Assembly: GCA_036897095.1 (NCBI GenBank)
Contig: JAYMSP010001346.1
Location: 1-33,129, forward strand
Direction of reading: 5' to 3'
Source of the DNA: Plantago elongata
Taxonomy: Eukaryota; Streptophyta; Magnoliopsida; Lamiales; Plantaginaceae
DNA length: 33,129 nt
Shown one piece after another: positions 1 through 12,128 of this stretch (the first letter of the stretch is position 1; each line of letters starts with the position of its first letter). Under the pieces are notes generated by a model. It saw nothing but the letters and a program-made list of their open reading frames with translations, did not search any database and was not told the DNA's origin. The translations under genes were made by a program, and so were the position numbers.

Positions 1-31
<31 letters not shown>
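1..31. repeat. (TA)n microsatellite
   Basis: An uninterrupted TA dinucleotide run opens the window, so its true left end is not visible. From here to about 780 the sequence is AT-rich spacer; a short open frame near 312-497 is low-complexity and has no coding character. Confidence 0.95.
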
Positions 32-34
<3 letters not shown>

Positions 35-837
35 GCAATATAAAATAAACTAAATTTTATACCTGAATATATAATCGATGTTCTTATGAGAACTTTTTAA
101 TGTTTGTCCGTCTTTTTAGTTTCTATTTAATACCTTCACTCGTTATGATATCAATAAAAAAAATTATTATATTGACTCAACTTCCCATTTGACTTTATCT
201 AGTCGATACTCAACACTGATCAATTTGAGTTAGATTTATTCACATTTAATACCTCATTGATTTAGAATATACTCCCTCTGTCCAAATTGGAAGTCCAATA
301 TTCCGTTTGAGGTGTCTCAAATTGAAATTCCCATTTTATTAAATAGAAAATCTTTCTCTACTTTACACATTATTCATCATATTTTATTCACTATTTCTCC
401 TACTTTATTCAATCACATTTCATATTTTATTACAATCTTTCCTACTTTATCACTTTCTTTTTTTTTAAATTTGTCTCCAATCCTGCATAATTTCTAATTC
501 GGTGCGGATCCCCTACTCCATTATATACTCCACAAAATTACCCTACTCATTTAATTGGTAGACATGTCACAATAATTAACTACTAAATTAATCACAGTTA
601 TCTCATCTAACTTCTCCCTCCAATATATCCGGTTTACATAATATTTTCCTCTCTCCAATATCTATTACTTAGCCTCATCGCTAAAAATAATCAATTCCAT
701 ATTTACATATGCAAAAACAATTATTTTCCAACACGATTTTGACACTACACAAAATGTTTCTAAGGTACAAATGACTTAGAATCATTGAATAAAATTTATG
801 GGCCGTTTGCCATACCGCTTGAGCAGTTATTTTCCTA

Positions 838-1644
838 TCAAATTGTATTTTTTTTACACAAAAAATTCAATTTCAGTTGGAGCAAGGTCACCCACCGCGA
901 GCTGCTCTTGGCTGTTGAAGGAGGTGATGAAGGCTCGAACACTTGTGATGCCGACTCGGATGTGGACGATGGCCCTATTAGCGCCTCGATTCCCCACCAG
1001 GTTATTATACAAAAGAGATCAGAGGGGATAAACCGGAAGTCAAATGGAAGAAATTTTGGTATGGAAACAAGGCAAGGCCGAGGCAATGTTTTGTAATTGG
1101 ATGGCATTCCATGAGCGTCTAGTAACATGAGATCGGGTTCGATGCTGGGACCCGAGCGTTGACCCCTGCCCCAAGCGGAAATGCAGCACCACCTACTCTT
1201 CGAATGCCCATATGCTAATGGAGTTTGGTCCAGGTTTATGAAGTGGCTCAAAATCAATTGCACTCCACTTGCATGGAATTTAGAGCTGGATTTGATGTGT
1301 CGACGGTTTGGAGGTAAGCTTTGGAAAGCAAAACTCCTGAAAAGTGCCTTTGCTGAAACTGTATATGCTATATGGATGGAGAGGAATGCACTACCAAGTA
1401 GCAGGCCGTGAACATGCACCTTGAGGATAAGATTATCGATGTTGTGCTTAACCAAGCCTAGACTGATCCCCGCTTGCAAGAGCAATGTGCCCAATTACTA
1501 TTAGCTTCCTAGATAGTTTCCATTTGTCTCTACTTGTTTTTACTTGTCATCTAGCCTTTTCTAGCTACTATTACCTGGATTTTTGATCGGCGTGTACTTA
1601 ACAGATTGGAATGAAATAAAAGTTTAATGTTCGTTCCAAAAAAA
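838..1644 (+). mobile_element. LINE (non-LTR retrotransposon) 3' end, decayed
   Basis: Plus-strand translation in shifting frames gives the C-terminal zinc-binding region that follows reverse transcriptase in plant LINEs. A part like SCSWLLKEVMKARTL comes first, then a segment with RFPTRLLYKRDQRG, then HHLLFECPYANGVWSRF, and finally a stretch ending in AETVYAIWMERNA at about 1181-1390. The frame changes at least twice, so no intact protein remains. An AATAAA-like stretch precedes a short A run at 1638-1644, as expected for a LINE 3' tail. The upstream endonuclease and reverse transcriptase domains are missing, so this is a 5'-truncated copy. The left boundary is approximate and no target-site duplication was found. 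Confidence 0.75.
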
Positions 1645-1980
1645 GTAACTAAATTTCACTTCACAATTATTCACAACTTTTAGGCACTAATCATTTAGAC
1701 AAAATATTACATAAGTTCCCATAATAATTTGTATTAGTAATTTATTTTTGCATTAAATTAGTTGAAAATAGATATTTTATTCTCTTAAACAGTTCACCAA
1801 GGGTACCAGGGTAAGTAGACTTTATTGGTTTTTCTTAGAAGTAAATCCTCTAACTTTTAATTTACGCGAATTTTTGTTGTGTATTCTTCAAAGTAATTTT
1901 CCTATAAAAGAATTAAAAGTGAAATATGATAGAATAGAAACTGAATTAGATTATTAATAGAATTAGTTAGTAACTATAGT

Positions 1981-2071
1981 TATAATGAGGGGTAAAATAG
2001 AAAAAATAAAAGTTTGTCCGTTAAAGTCAGTGTGCGTTAGTATAATGAGGGGTAAAATAGAAAAAATAAAA
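1981..2071. repeat. Direct repeat, 31 bp twice at 60-bp spacing
   Basis: The same 31 bases, starting TATAATGAGGGGTAAAATAG, occur at 1981-2011 and 2041-2071 with no mismatch. The 29 bases between them differ. The arrangement looks like a local slippage duplication in spacer DNA. No gene is associated. Confidence 0.9.
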
Positions 2072-2314
2072 AATTTTCCTTTTCTCTTTTATAATAGTAA
2101 TAGATAGTAGTTACTCTCAGTTAACATGCCTAATGAGAAGAATGGGGGTATATAGTCCATTAAACCGGCTCGATTATTCAATTTGTAACGAACTAGACTG
2201 AAGTATAACTAAGCCGAGTTGAACTGAAGTAGACTGAAGTGATTTTCAGTTGAAGAGTTAGGAGTTGGTTTGTTACAAATTATAGTTGTGGCTATTCATA
2301 ATTTTACAGTAACA

Positions 2315-2436
2315 TATTGTAGGTTGTCATCAGTGAGAACTCATTAGGTTTTAACTTTTTTACAGTAATATATCGTTGGTTGTTAGGTTTAACTTTTTCA
2401 CAGTATTGTAGGTTGTCATCAGTGAGAACTCATTAG
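2315..2436. repeat. Direct repeat, 33 bp twice
   Basis: A 33-base unit containing GGTTGTCATCAGTGAGAACT occurs at 2315-2347 and 2404-2436. A diverged partial copy lies between them near 2365-2395. Just downstream (2430-2510) a second short motif, ATTAGATTAGGATAA, is repeated. This is part of the AT-rich spacer beyond the last visible exon of the JmjC gene. Confidence 0.85.
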
Positions 2437-3026
2437 ATTAGGATAACGATTTGCCATAAAATGAAAAGATTAGATTAGGATAATGAGTTGCATTAAAATG
2501 AAAATGTTGTTAAGAAAAACAGAAGTTAAAATGAAAACTTTATTGGTTGAGATTTGAGAATGTAAAATACCTTGAAATGATAATAACCATGTACTTAGCA
2601 TATTTGTAAATCTTCAGGGAGCTGCTTCTTTCTTGAATAGTATTATGTAGGCTTCCAGGGTCTAATATAAATCGCTAAATAATTCTATAATATAAGGCAT
2701 TTTATAATTACTTTTTCAAATATATAATCTGTTAAACACCAAGTACCCTATCTTATGAAATTTCACCTAAATTCATACTTCTCCAGAAAATCTTTGGCAA
2801 TAAGTTTAAACTACGCACATGTTTATCAGAAGTGAAGGTATTATCTCATTAGATCCTCAAGTTTTCTTTGATCTTTCAAGTGGGTAGTTTTTCTTTTTTT
2901 CCTTCTTTTTTCAAGTTTATGTTCAGACCTAAATCTCAGTGGTGAGTCATAAATAAATGCTATAGTAATGCAGGTTAGTTGCACAAAATCACTCAACTAT
3001 ATCAAAGAAATGGTCAGTGTGCGTAC

Positions 3027-6000
3027 CGCATCCGACATGTCACAATGCAGCTTAGTGACAGAATCTCCTCTCCCAAGTTCTTCCCTGAATCCATATGCAA
3101 TATACGTTTTCGGACCCAAATCTGGTTTTATAACGCTCGCTGGCAACTTCACCGCAAGGTTTAAAAACCCTTCCCTGGGATCGGTGTATTCCTGAAATGG
3201 CAAGGCATGAATAAACTCATCACAGTGTCGAGGTAACAGGTCCTCAAATCTGTCAGACGGTGGCCAATCTTTAAGCTTAAGCATTTCGGGCCAGAAATTT
3301 GGATATCTTCTGCCATTTATGTAACCTCTGAAGAATTCACGGGTATGAACCTCCACCTGTAACAGCAACATTAACATGAGGAACAAAATCTATGTCTTAG
3401 TTGACTAAGAATACGGCAAACAAAGATATTAGTTCAACATTAAGTGTACAAGACTACCTCACAATTAGCTAGGCAATCGACAGCCTTAACATTTGAATGT
3501 TCCAAACTAACTCCATCAGAGTGCCCACACAATGCACGCCACATAACCTGTGGTTCCCAACTTAAACGACTTGTGTGCTCAAGAACATTCCTTACTATTA
3601 CTGGTTCTCCCCTAGCCCAATGTTCGCGAAAGTGAATTAGTGCGTGTTCGTTCACTATGTCCCTCGAATCTGGACAATACAAGGAATTATCATTGGAGTC
3701 TTCTCTAAATGATGCCCGAAGTGGCTCTTCAGAATCTTTACAGTTGCAGCATGCATGCTGAAACTCAGTCTCTTCACTTTTGTGTCTACCCATGATTTCT
3801 TCAGCCCGTTCACGTAACCTTGAGATCCAATTTTCCGGAAGAAGCCGCTTGAGCTCTAAATTACTCTCACCACATCCACCAAATTCCTTTGGAGCACAAA
3901 GGACATTCCCATTGATGTCTGTTACCCACTTGATATCTTCCACAGAACATTCTTCTGAGGTCTCTCCCAGATCAGATTCTGGCAAAGGATCTCCACCATG
4001 CATGTAATCGAATCCTTTATCCGTGTATCGATAGATTGCCCTATTGCAACTTCCTGGAAACAGTCCTCCCCGGATTTCATTGCAACATCTAAGGCATAGC
4101 TCATAACAGCACTTTGGGCAACTCCGATGGAGATCAACTATTGAAGTTGAACAATGGTTGCTGTTCATTGTATGCAAAATAAATGATGAATATTATTATA
4201 TCTGGAAGATTATAAATGAAACAGATAACAGGAAATGAGATTGCTACCAATATACACGCTCATTGTTGTAGCAATTCGCAGGCTTTACAACTACTGAAGA
4301 CGTCAATACTCCTGGTCATTTGAACAGTACATTAGCACCAAAGCTATATAGGCCAAAAACAAGCTATTATTGTTTCAAAAGCACACACCTTGAATTTTTG
4401 CCTCAATAGTTATCTCTCCGTTTTGTTCTTCATGAATACTGTTGACATAAGGAAGAAGTTTGCTTACGAGATAGTGCATATGTTGATGTTTTTCACAATC
4501 AGTGAGGTCTCTTTTAGTTATCTAGGTAGAAATACATAAAGAAGTAGTTAGCATCTAAAACAACAAATAAACACGTTCAACTGTTTCAAGAAATAACCTA
4601 ACCTTCAACATTGAAGATGAATGCAAGCACAAGTCACAATTACAATTCGCACGGCAAAAAGGGCAGATGTCTGATACTTCTTCTTTGGTCAGAGATGGAT
4701 ACCTGTAAATCAAACTAGATGGCTCAATTTTGAACTTTATATAGTTTATTAGAAGGAAGGAACATTGTTGTAAGATTGTACCATTGCTTGATGCATTTGA
4801 TGCAGTACAATCTGTCCTTACACTTCATACATGGAACAACCGTTCTGTCACCTCTTTGACACTGATGACATCTCGAAGTTTTCTTTTCATTTTCCTGATA
4901 TCAATCACTAAATCATGCTTTGGTTTCTTGGAGAAATTTATTGGAAGAACTGAAGAAATAAACAGTACATACCTTCATGTCTTTAGTTACAAACATTTGT
5001 TTGTGTTTCCTCTCTTTACACAGATCTGATGTCAAAAAAGATCCTGAAGAAGAAGATGAAGTCGATGAAGATTGTCTATTTGAGGAATCACTAATCTTTT
5101 GGGTTAAAAATCCATTTGATTTCAAGGTTCGGGGTACACGTTTTTGCTCTTTTTGCTCCTGGGTTAATCCATTATCCCACATACTCATATCTAAAATTGA
5201 AGCTATATCTTCTTCACTGTCTACCCAATCACGCAGATCAGTGTAACCAGACTCAACAAATTTACTTGAGGCCGCACGGCACTTTCTCAGTGGTCTGGAA
5301 TTATCACCATTCTCAATCTGCTTTTTCCCCATGCCCTCACCTCGCTCTTCTTCGCTATCACTTCCACTCACTTTTCTCATAACTTTAAGACGGTCATTTG
5401 TTTTCTTCGTTGGGCTTTGTCTTGATATTCTCTGATTTGAGGCCACACGGCGGCACCTTCTCCTTGGTTTGAGACTATTCACATTCTCAATTTGTTTCAT
5501 TTCCCCACTCTCACCCCATTCTTCATCACTCTCACTTCTCCCCGTCACTTTGCAACCACCAATCCTTTTTGACTTTAGGATTCCTCTTGATAATCTCTGA
5601 ACACCCATGTGCTTCATTTGCTTTTTCAGTGTACAAGTTCCGGCCACTACTGATCTCGTTTTCTCCATGCTCTCTTTCCACTCTTCTCCACTGTCACTTT
5701 CTATCATTACAACTTCAGATTTGCAGATCATCGTATTCTTCAAATTTCCTGAAACTTCTCCCTGAGATCTTTTCCCATGAAAGGATTTTACATCCCGATA
5801 TGGTCTTCTTTTTGTAATTGCACCCTCTGTCTTCAATAAGCCTTCCAGGGGCCTAAATCCATCTTTATCATCACCCTCACCACTAGTATTTGCTAATCCA
5901 CATGAAGAAAAAATCCGACGCCTTTTCTCTGAACCGTTACATCTGACCACTGGGGAGCTTCCAGAACTCACACCCTCAATTCTCCGAGTCTTCATGACTT

Positions 6001-6301
6001 CCTTCACCAGACTTCTTGCTTTCTGGGGCGATGATTCAGTTACATTCTGATCAAACAGAAGCCTAACAGGTGTTATTGGCACACCTGAACTAGTCTCATT
6101 CTTATTAAACTCATTTGCAGATCCTTGGCATCCCACTGGTAGATTATCATATCCCTCTTCATCATCATCATCATCTTCCATCAGAATAAGCCTCCGCTTC
6201 CTAGGTGTACCAGAAACACTATTTAGACTTCTCGGTACAGGTACAATTCCATTGTTTTGGCAATAGCCATCAGGATGCTGTTTCGCAATCAATACTGCCA
6301 T
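3027..6301 (-). CDS. JMJ25: JMJ25/IBM1-like JmjC histone demethylase, 3' part missing
   Basis: Minus-strand coding exons, all joined by GT-AG introns in consistent frame: 4973-6301, 4782-4894, 4603-4702, 4389-4521, 4248-4293, 3458-4160 and 3027-3356 (918 codons). Residues 1-443 are a low-complexity, charged region with an EDDDDDEE patch. From about 452 comes the cysteine-rich RING-like finger of this family ([18 protein letters not shown]), followed by further Cys/His clusters ([28 protein letters not shown]). The JmjC domain starts near [17 protein letters not shown] and runs to KLHCDMSDA, giving the Fe(II) ligands H912 and D914. Family members act in the nucleus on methylated H3K9. The second half of the JmjC fold, with the distal iron-binding histidine, is not found in the remaining 3 kb. 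Either the gene is truncated, or its next intron runs past the left edge. Confidence 0.88.
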
Positions 6302-6315
6302 CTTTCCAGTCTAAT

Positions 6316-7040
6316 TCTGCACATTGCACAAAAATTCCTAGTTTAGCATATAGTCCTCTACTCCAGTCTTCAGAGGCCACTATCAACATGCAAGTGCAAC
6401 CATCATTTCCATATATCTTAAACAAATTTAATCAGTCCATATCCTAAGCCTCACCAAACAGAGTCTATAACTCTATACTTGACACCAAATAATAGGCTGT
6501 TTGGCATAGCATCTGAGTTCAGCTCAGTTGCGTTTAACTCAATTCGAATTCAGACAATTCAACTCCAGTTCTATATCAATAACTCTCTGCCAGTTATACC
6601 TTTCTAAATATTAACAATGCCGTTCACAATCACAGACAAGACACTAACTAATTCACACCTAAACAGAGTCTAATAGTCTCGATCTGATTTGTATATACAG
6701 GAAGATAATCACAAACAAACTCCAGGTGATGAACAACACTAATTCAACGAAATCAATCAACCAGTAAAGCTCAATTTGTTCCAAAACGAATCACAAAAGA
6801 GAAAAATCAACAATCCACATCGAATCAAATTGATAACGAGCAAAACGCAGCTCAATCAATCAGAATAATTCAATTGACGATAAGAAGGAACGGAATCAGT
6901 CTCACCTGATTAATCTATCTCAGAGAACAAGTCAGCAGCTAACGAAATCAATCAACCTCACGAGAATGGAAAATCAGCTGATGAATTTTTAGCTTGACAT
7001 TCCGTTCATATCGATTGAGAAAAAAAACTACCAGAGAGAG
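6316..7040 (-). other. 5' UTR with intron of the JmjC gene
   Basis: Upstream of the ATG at 6301-6299 an acceptor (TGTGCAG) ends at 6317, and a matching donor (CAG/GTGAGAC) lies at 6905-6904. This suggests a 589-base intron in the leader, with a non-coding first exon from 6906 to roughly 7040. The minus strand there is CT-rich (a CTCTCTCTCT run near 7030-7050), typical of plant leaders. The transcription start is not defined. Confidence 0.5.
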
Positions 7041-9069
7041 AGAAAGGAAAGAAGACTTTTTGTTTTTTTAATATTTTTCTTGAGTAATTAAAAAACGTTG
7101 CAATTTGCAAAAACAATATACCAGGGACCTGAAACAGTAAAAAAAACTGAAAGGGTAATTAGAGATACGTGGCGAGTTATGATTCGTTGTCTAAGGATGA
7201 TACTTGTGGAAACAGTATAAATGCGTGATAATCAGGTGAAGATCTGTGGGTGTTTTAGTACTAGTGTATTTACTGCGTCTGCGTGGTAAGTAGTGGTACT
7301 AAATTTATTTTCCAAGTTTGATGTCATGTTTAATTGCTTCTGATTTCATTATTTACTACTATGACTTATTACGTGTATAATTACATTTACATTTGTACAG
7401 ATTTTGTATTTATGTCACTATCCAACTGTAAATGCCAAAAAATGGTCCATGGACTTAAATCATGGTAATATAGTAATATCCATCCTAGTTTCAGTACTAT
7501 ACTACGCCCACCATCTCATCATAATATTTTCTCATCATATATTTTAACTTTAACTTTAATTCTAATTTTTTATTATATTTTTAATTATATATTTACAGAT
7601 TGACATTAAATCAAAGTGAAAGTTAAAAATATTAACTGCAAAAAGATCATACTGGAACTAGACGGTGGCATGTGTCTTTGCAACAAAGAACGCACTCCTT
7701 CTATTCTACCAAAATGTTACTGATCATTTGATTAGAGATTAAAATCAAATAATTAGATTAATTAATTAACATATATATTTTTAATTAGATATGCACAATT
7801 GTATGTAAATTATTTAACATATTATATTGTGAAATCCATTGAATAAACTTTTTATGTGATATTATTAAAACTGTTTCTGATTTGTTATATATATTTAAGA
7901 AAGATTTTACAAGTTAATGTAAGTTGTTTATGAGATACATAAAATCTATATTTTTTTAAATAGATATAATATTAAATTACGATAATTAAACATGAATGAA
8001 TTTGCTTTTTTTCTTCCACAACTACATAGATAATCAGTAAACTTTACTAATTTAATTTTAATACAAAAGTAAAATAAAAACAATACCCATTTAAATTAAA
8101 TTTGCTAAAATCTCCTCAAATTGAAAAAGTGAATCCTAGCTTTAATGTACTTAAAGTAGGGTGGATATTTTCCCGGAGTTTCTCTTGGTGATGAAAGACT
8201 AAAAAATTTATCTTACTGATTTATAAAAGAGTTAAACCCAATTTTTTCTCAAAGTAAAAGCAATATCTTATCCTAGCCAGAAAAGAAGTTCCGAACCAAT
8301 CTTAGAATCTTATATGCAATATAAAAAATGTAATACTTATCCTGCACTCTGTTCAGTTTTTTCCGTAGTAAAAATAGTGAAGATGAAGTAGATTGGTAGA
8401 ATGTGTCTCGATGTATTGTTATTTTCCCCATTTTTGGAAGTCAGATTTCCAACAAGGCAACAAGTAACTGCATGTTTTCATGATCTGGTAATGGCATATT
8501 CAAGTGTTTCATATCCTACCTGATACTTCTACAAACTAACTTAGCCGCCACTGAATTACTCTAAAAATTAATTATTTAAAAGTGTGCTTAATGTTCTTAT
8601 ATAATATATATAAGTGAGTGCCACATTAATTAATAATGCTAGCATATGTATAATTGTAAATGACACAAAACATCATAGAGTATTTCTTAGAGCTACTACT
8701 ATAAATAAGGGACTTGGACATGGTTCACGACCAAGCTAAATCGAAGTCGAGTGTGTTTGTATCCTATCAGTCGTAATCGAATTTGTATACTATCAGTTGT
8801 AATCGAATTCTCTATCAATAAAAGCTCGCCTCCTCTCAATACTCTACTTACTCTAAACAACATAATTCCTCCATTCACTAAACACGATTCTACCCAAACA
8901 TTTTAAGTGGTTGTACCCATGTGCTTGTAAACATGTCAACTATTGAGTTGTATAATTAGTGATGTGTCAATCAAAATTGCTGCTATTCCACTAAGTTTCA
9001 TTTACAACCATCACAAAACATGTCAAAAGACCTTGTCAGTTTGCACTATCAAACTGCCACTATTGCAGT
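7041..9069. other. Intergenic spacer, no gene seen
   Basis: AT-rich spacer between the JmjC gene and the 3' end of the OSCA gene. No coding exon, RNA gene or complete mobile element was recognised, apart from the LTR-like remnant near 8700-8840 listed separately. Confidence 0.6.
8756..8807. repeat. 26-bp tandem duplication in an LTR-like remnant
   Basis: Two adjacent 26-base copies (8756-8781 and 8782-8807) differ at two positions and share CTATCAG and GTAATCGAA. They sit between a TATA-like stretch (CTATAAATAAGGG at 8699-8711) and CAATAAAAGCTCGCC near 8816. That order resembles the promoter-to-polyadenylation layout of a plant LTR. No primer-binding site or partner LTR was found, so the LTR reading is tentative; the tandem repeat itself is clear. 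Confidence 0.6.
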
Positions 9070-12000
9070 TCAGTATTCAAGTTTCCTGGAAACCTCTAAC
9101 ATTGATCTTGAAGATCCTGAAGACGAACCACTGATTTTGCTGGCGGCTGGTGTTTCTCTTCGGGATTGTCGCTTTGTAGGTACCAAGATGTCCAGCTCTA
9201 ATTTCTCTTCCAAACCGATGTCTTCATCGTCTTCATCACTCTTGAAAACTGGATGAGCAAAAGCATCTTGGAGATAGCTTTTCAGGCTCAGATTTGGCTC
9301 TCTCGAACGTTCTAGAGTATCTTTCATCATAGCTTCCTGGAGTCCAAAATAATAAAGGGAATGAACACTGAATAATTTACAGATTGTGCGTCACTAAAGA
9401 CATGGAAAAAGACCAATATACTTTTCAGAAACATGGATACCCTGGAACAGCATCTAACAGGATCCTGTGAATCCTGGCCTAACTGAAGGCAAGCAAGTTG
9501 ACATGTAATTTTAAAAAAGTTGACATATGTAGTTTTCGCAAACTCTCAGGGAACAATTGATCACCAGCAACTATCAGAGGTGAGTGTATAGATAAAGAAA
9601 ACACGTAAACAAGTATGCAATGATGTGGTGTTGCAGAAGAACCTGTAATGGATATTTGGCAAAAGCTGGCTCATATCGGCCCTTGCAAAACCTATGGAAA
9701 AAGATGGTCAAGACTGGAAGGGTGATCAGTAATGGTGTGGAAGCTGCAGCCCCTTTTGTAGTCATTAATCCCATTAGAACTATCTGTGAGAAGACTAGGG
9801 CAACAATTATACGGACATGGACATCTGGCCAAAATGCTGCAGCACTTTCATATTCCTGGTTGTACACATTTATGATCTGCATTGGGAAAATGAATAAGTG
9901 TCTTAATAAGAGCTAGTCAATGGTTTCCGATGAATAAAACTGTTTATACCATTCCTTAAAAATATACTATTCAATATCATCACACACCATTGAAACCAGA
10001 GCATGCGCCTTGAGTTAAGCTTGAACCAGTATTGACAATGGATAATATAGGTAATATAAGTCTCAAGTAGAGCAAAGAGCACAAGTTTCTTATCCTATAT
10101 GATGAATGTGATATTTACAAACATCTAGAATGATGCGCGCTATCAGCAAGCATAATTTTACCTGATGGCGGAATACCACATAAGCCATGGCAAAGAAAAC
10201 CAATATAAAGGGAATGAATATCGGTGTCACTACAGCATAGACAAGGCCAAGAAGAAAATATAATTGTATTTGAGGTTCGCCTGTATTAAAACCAATGCTT
10301 CCCGCATCCATTGCCACCTCTCTATCCTTTTCAGTCTTTACCAAGAAGAAATTCTTTAGGTGGAAGATTATCAATGGTTTTATTCTCAAAATCTCTCCCG
10401 CAACACCAGCCCACCCATCAAGCATTACATATGTGATGAAGAAAGTTGCTTTCATAGGAATTGCAACGCCAATTATTACAGGAATCCTGCAACCGTATAC
10501 AGAGGTTAGATGCAATCAGGGGAAACGCCACTCTTTCATAAAATAAATGTTCAGCATTCATGCCACTGGGATAAAATATGTACATGTCTGAAATGAGATA
10601 TTGCCTTTACTCTTTTTGAATGAAAGATGCTGGAAAGATGTAGATACATTAAAGAATGTCCATGTTGTATACTTAGCCTAGAGAACACCGTAGGATACAA
10701 ATATGCCATAACAATTCTATACTTACACAGAAAACTATAGGTACACATATCTCATGACACCAGTTGCAGTTCATGGAACAGAAGTCAAACGAATCAAGAA
10801 AATGAACAAAATAAACAGTAGAAAACCAGAAACTATGTAAGTTTGAAGTGGAGTAACGTACTGATTTGCAGACTGGTGGAGAAAACTATCAAGTTGTCCA
10901 AATGCAGTTCCAACTATAACACTCACAAGGAATACATTTACGACGTTGAAGGTATAATATCTCATGGCAGATCTTCTTTCGAGAGCAGATATTGAAAGAA
11001 AGCCTTCAACTTTGGACATCATCATTAATATTGTTGGTAGCACAATGAGGAAAATCTTCAAAGCAATCCCGGGCAAAACACCTTGAATTAAAGACTTGAT
11101 AAAATGTCTGCTTGACAAACAGGTTATTATTACTCATTAGTAAATAGAATTTTAGACAAAAAGAAAACATAGTAAATGTACATACTATTGATAGTAAAGA
11201 AATGTAAAAGAGGACAATCTGCAAATATCAAAACTAAGGTTCAAGTTGAGCCAAGGATGAAAGAAAGATAAGAACAAGTTTGCTTGCACCAATCAAGAAT
11301 GAAACATGAGCACACATGTACATCATGCATATCCAAAATAGAATTTCTATGACTGCAATGAAAAACACTAGTTACTCAACAAAGAGAAACCAATGAAATT
11401 TGAGTGACATCCCAGGTTAACATGTACTCTATCATAATGGTCAATAATTAGAGCACATAGTTAACATGTACTCTATATAAGGAAGCTATGCTCACATTTC
11501 AATTATTGGCTTGAGAAATGGTGCCCTCCTCTCAATGCCCTCTAGATTTGCCAGAGATTGCACAAAGGTGACAGGGACCATGAAGCAGAATGTGAGGAAG
11601 AAGAAGGCAACAGAGACGATAAGCCTCCTAATAGTCAGAGAAACATAAGGAATTGCCAAGTTATCCCAGTAGATGTCACGTGGCTCTGAAGCCCACTCTG
11701 TCATCCACACAGTTGGGTTTCTGGTTTGCTGTGTTTGTGCGCACACAGCAGCAGCCCACCGAGATTTAAATGAGACAAAAGCTGCTGGTATAGTGTACTT
11801 AGGATCAGCTTTTACTCTCTCACGCTCCTCAGCTATCTGCAGCAATGCGATAAGGATATTTTAAGGAAAGACAAAGCAAGATATATATCATGAGTCTAGC
11901 AAAGTTTGGAGAAAGGAACACATCTCTTTTTCTGTTCGTCACGGAAGACTTACTTGTTCCCATTTCGGAGTAGAATTATGTATATCAAAAGTTGGACAGG

Positions 12001-12096
12001 TGGTAACCCATCTTTCTTGTTTAATGTGATCAGATTTTCTTTTTCATTCTCATTTTGTTTTTTCGATAATAAACAGTGACAGGAATTATTAATTTG

Positions 12097-12128
<32 letters not shown>

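Noticed and set aside
312..497. 61-codon open frame rich in Ile, Phe, Ser and Leu
   Set aside because: Its low-complexity composition follows from AT-rich DNA, with no motif or supporting context.
785..1096. 103-codon open frame on the plus strand
   Set aside because: It is one of several overlapping frames through the decayed LINE and does not form a protein of its own.
2600..2960. Possible further JmjC exon on the minus strand
   Set aside because: Translation shows a chance stretch (KKQLPEDLQI) with nearby stops and no match to the conserved second half of the domain.
2968..3195. Plus-strand frame over the last JmjC exon
   Set aside because: It is the antisense shadow of the well-supported JmjC exon 3027-3356.
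12061..12128. CRISPR-like or satellite array
   Set aside because: It is a plain CAA microsatellite in an intron of a plant gene.
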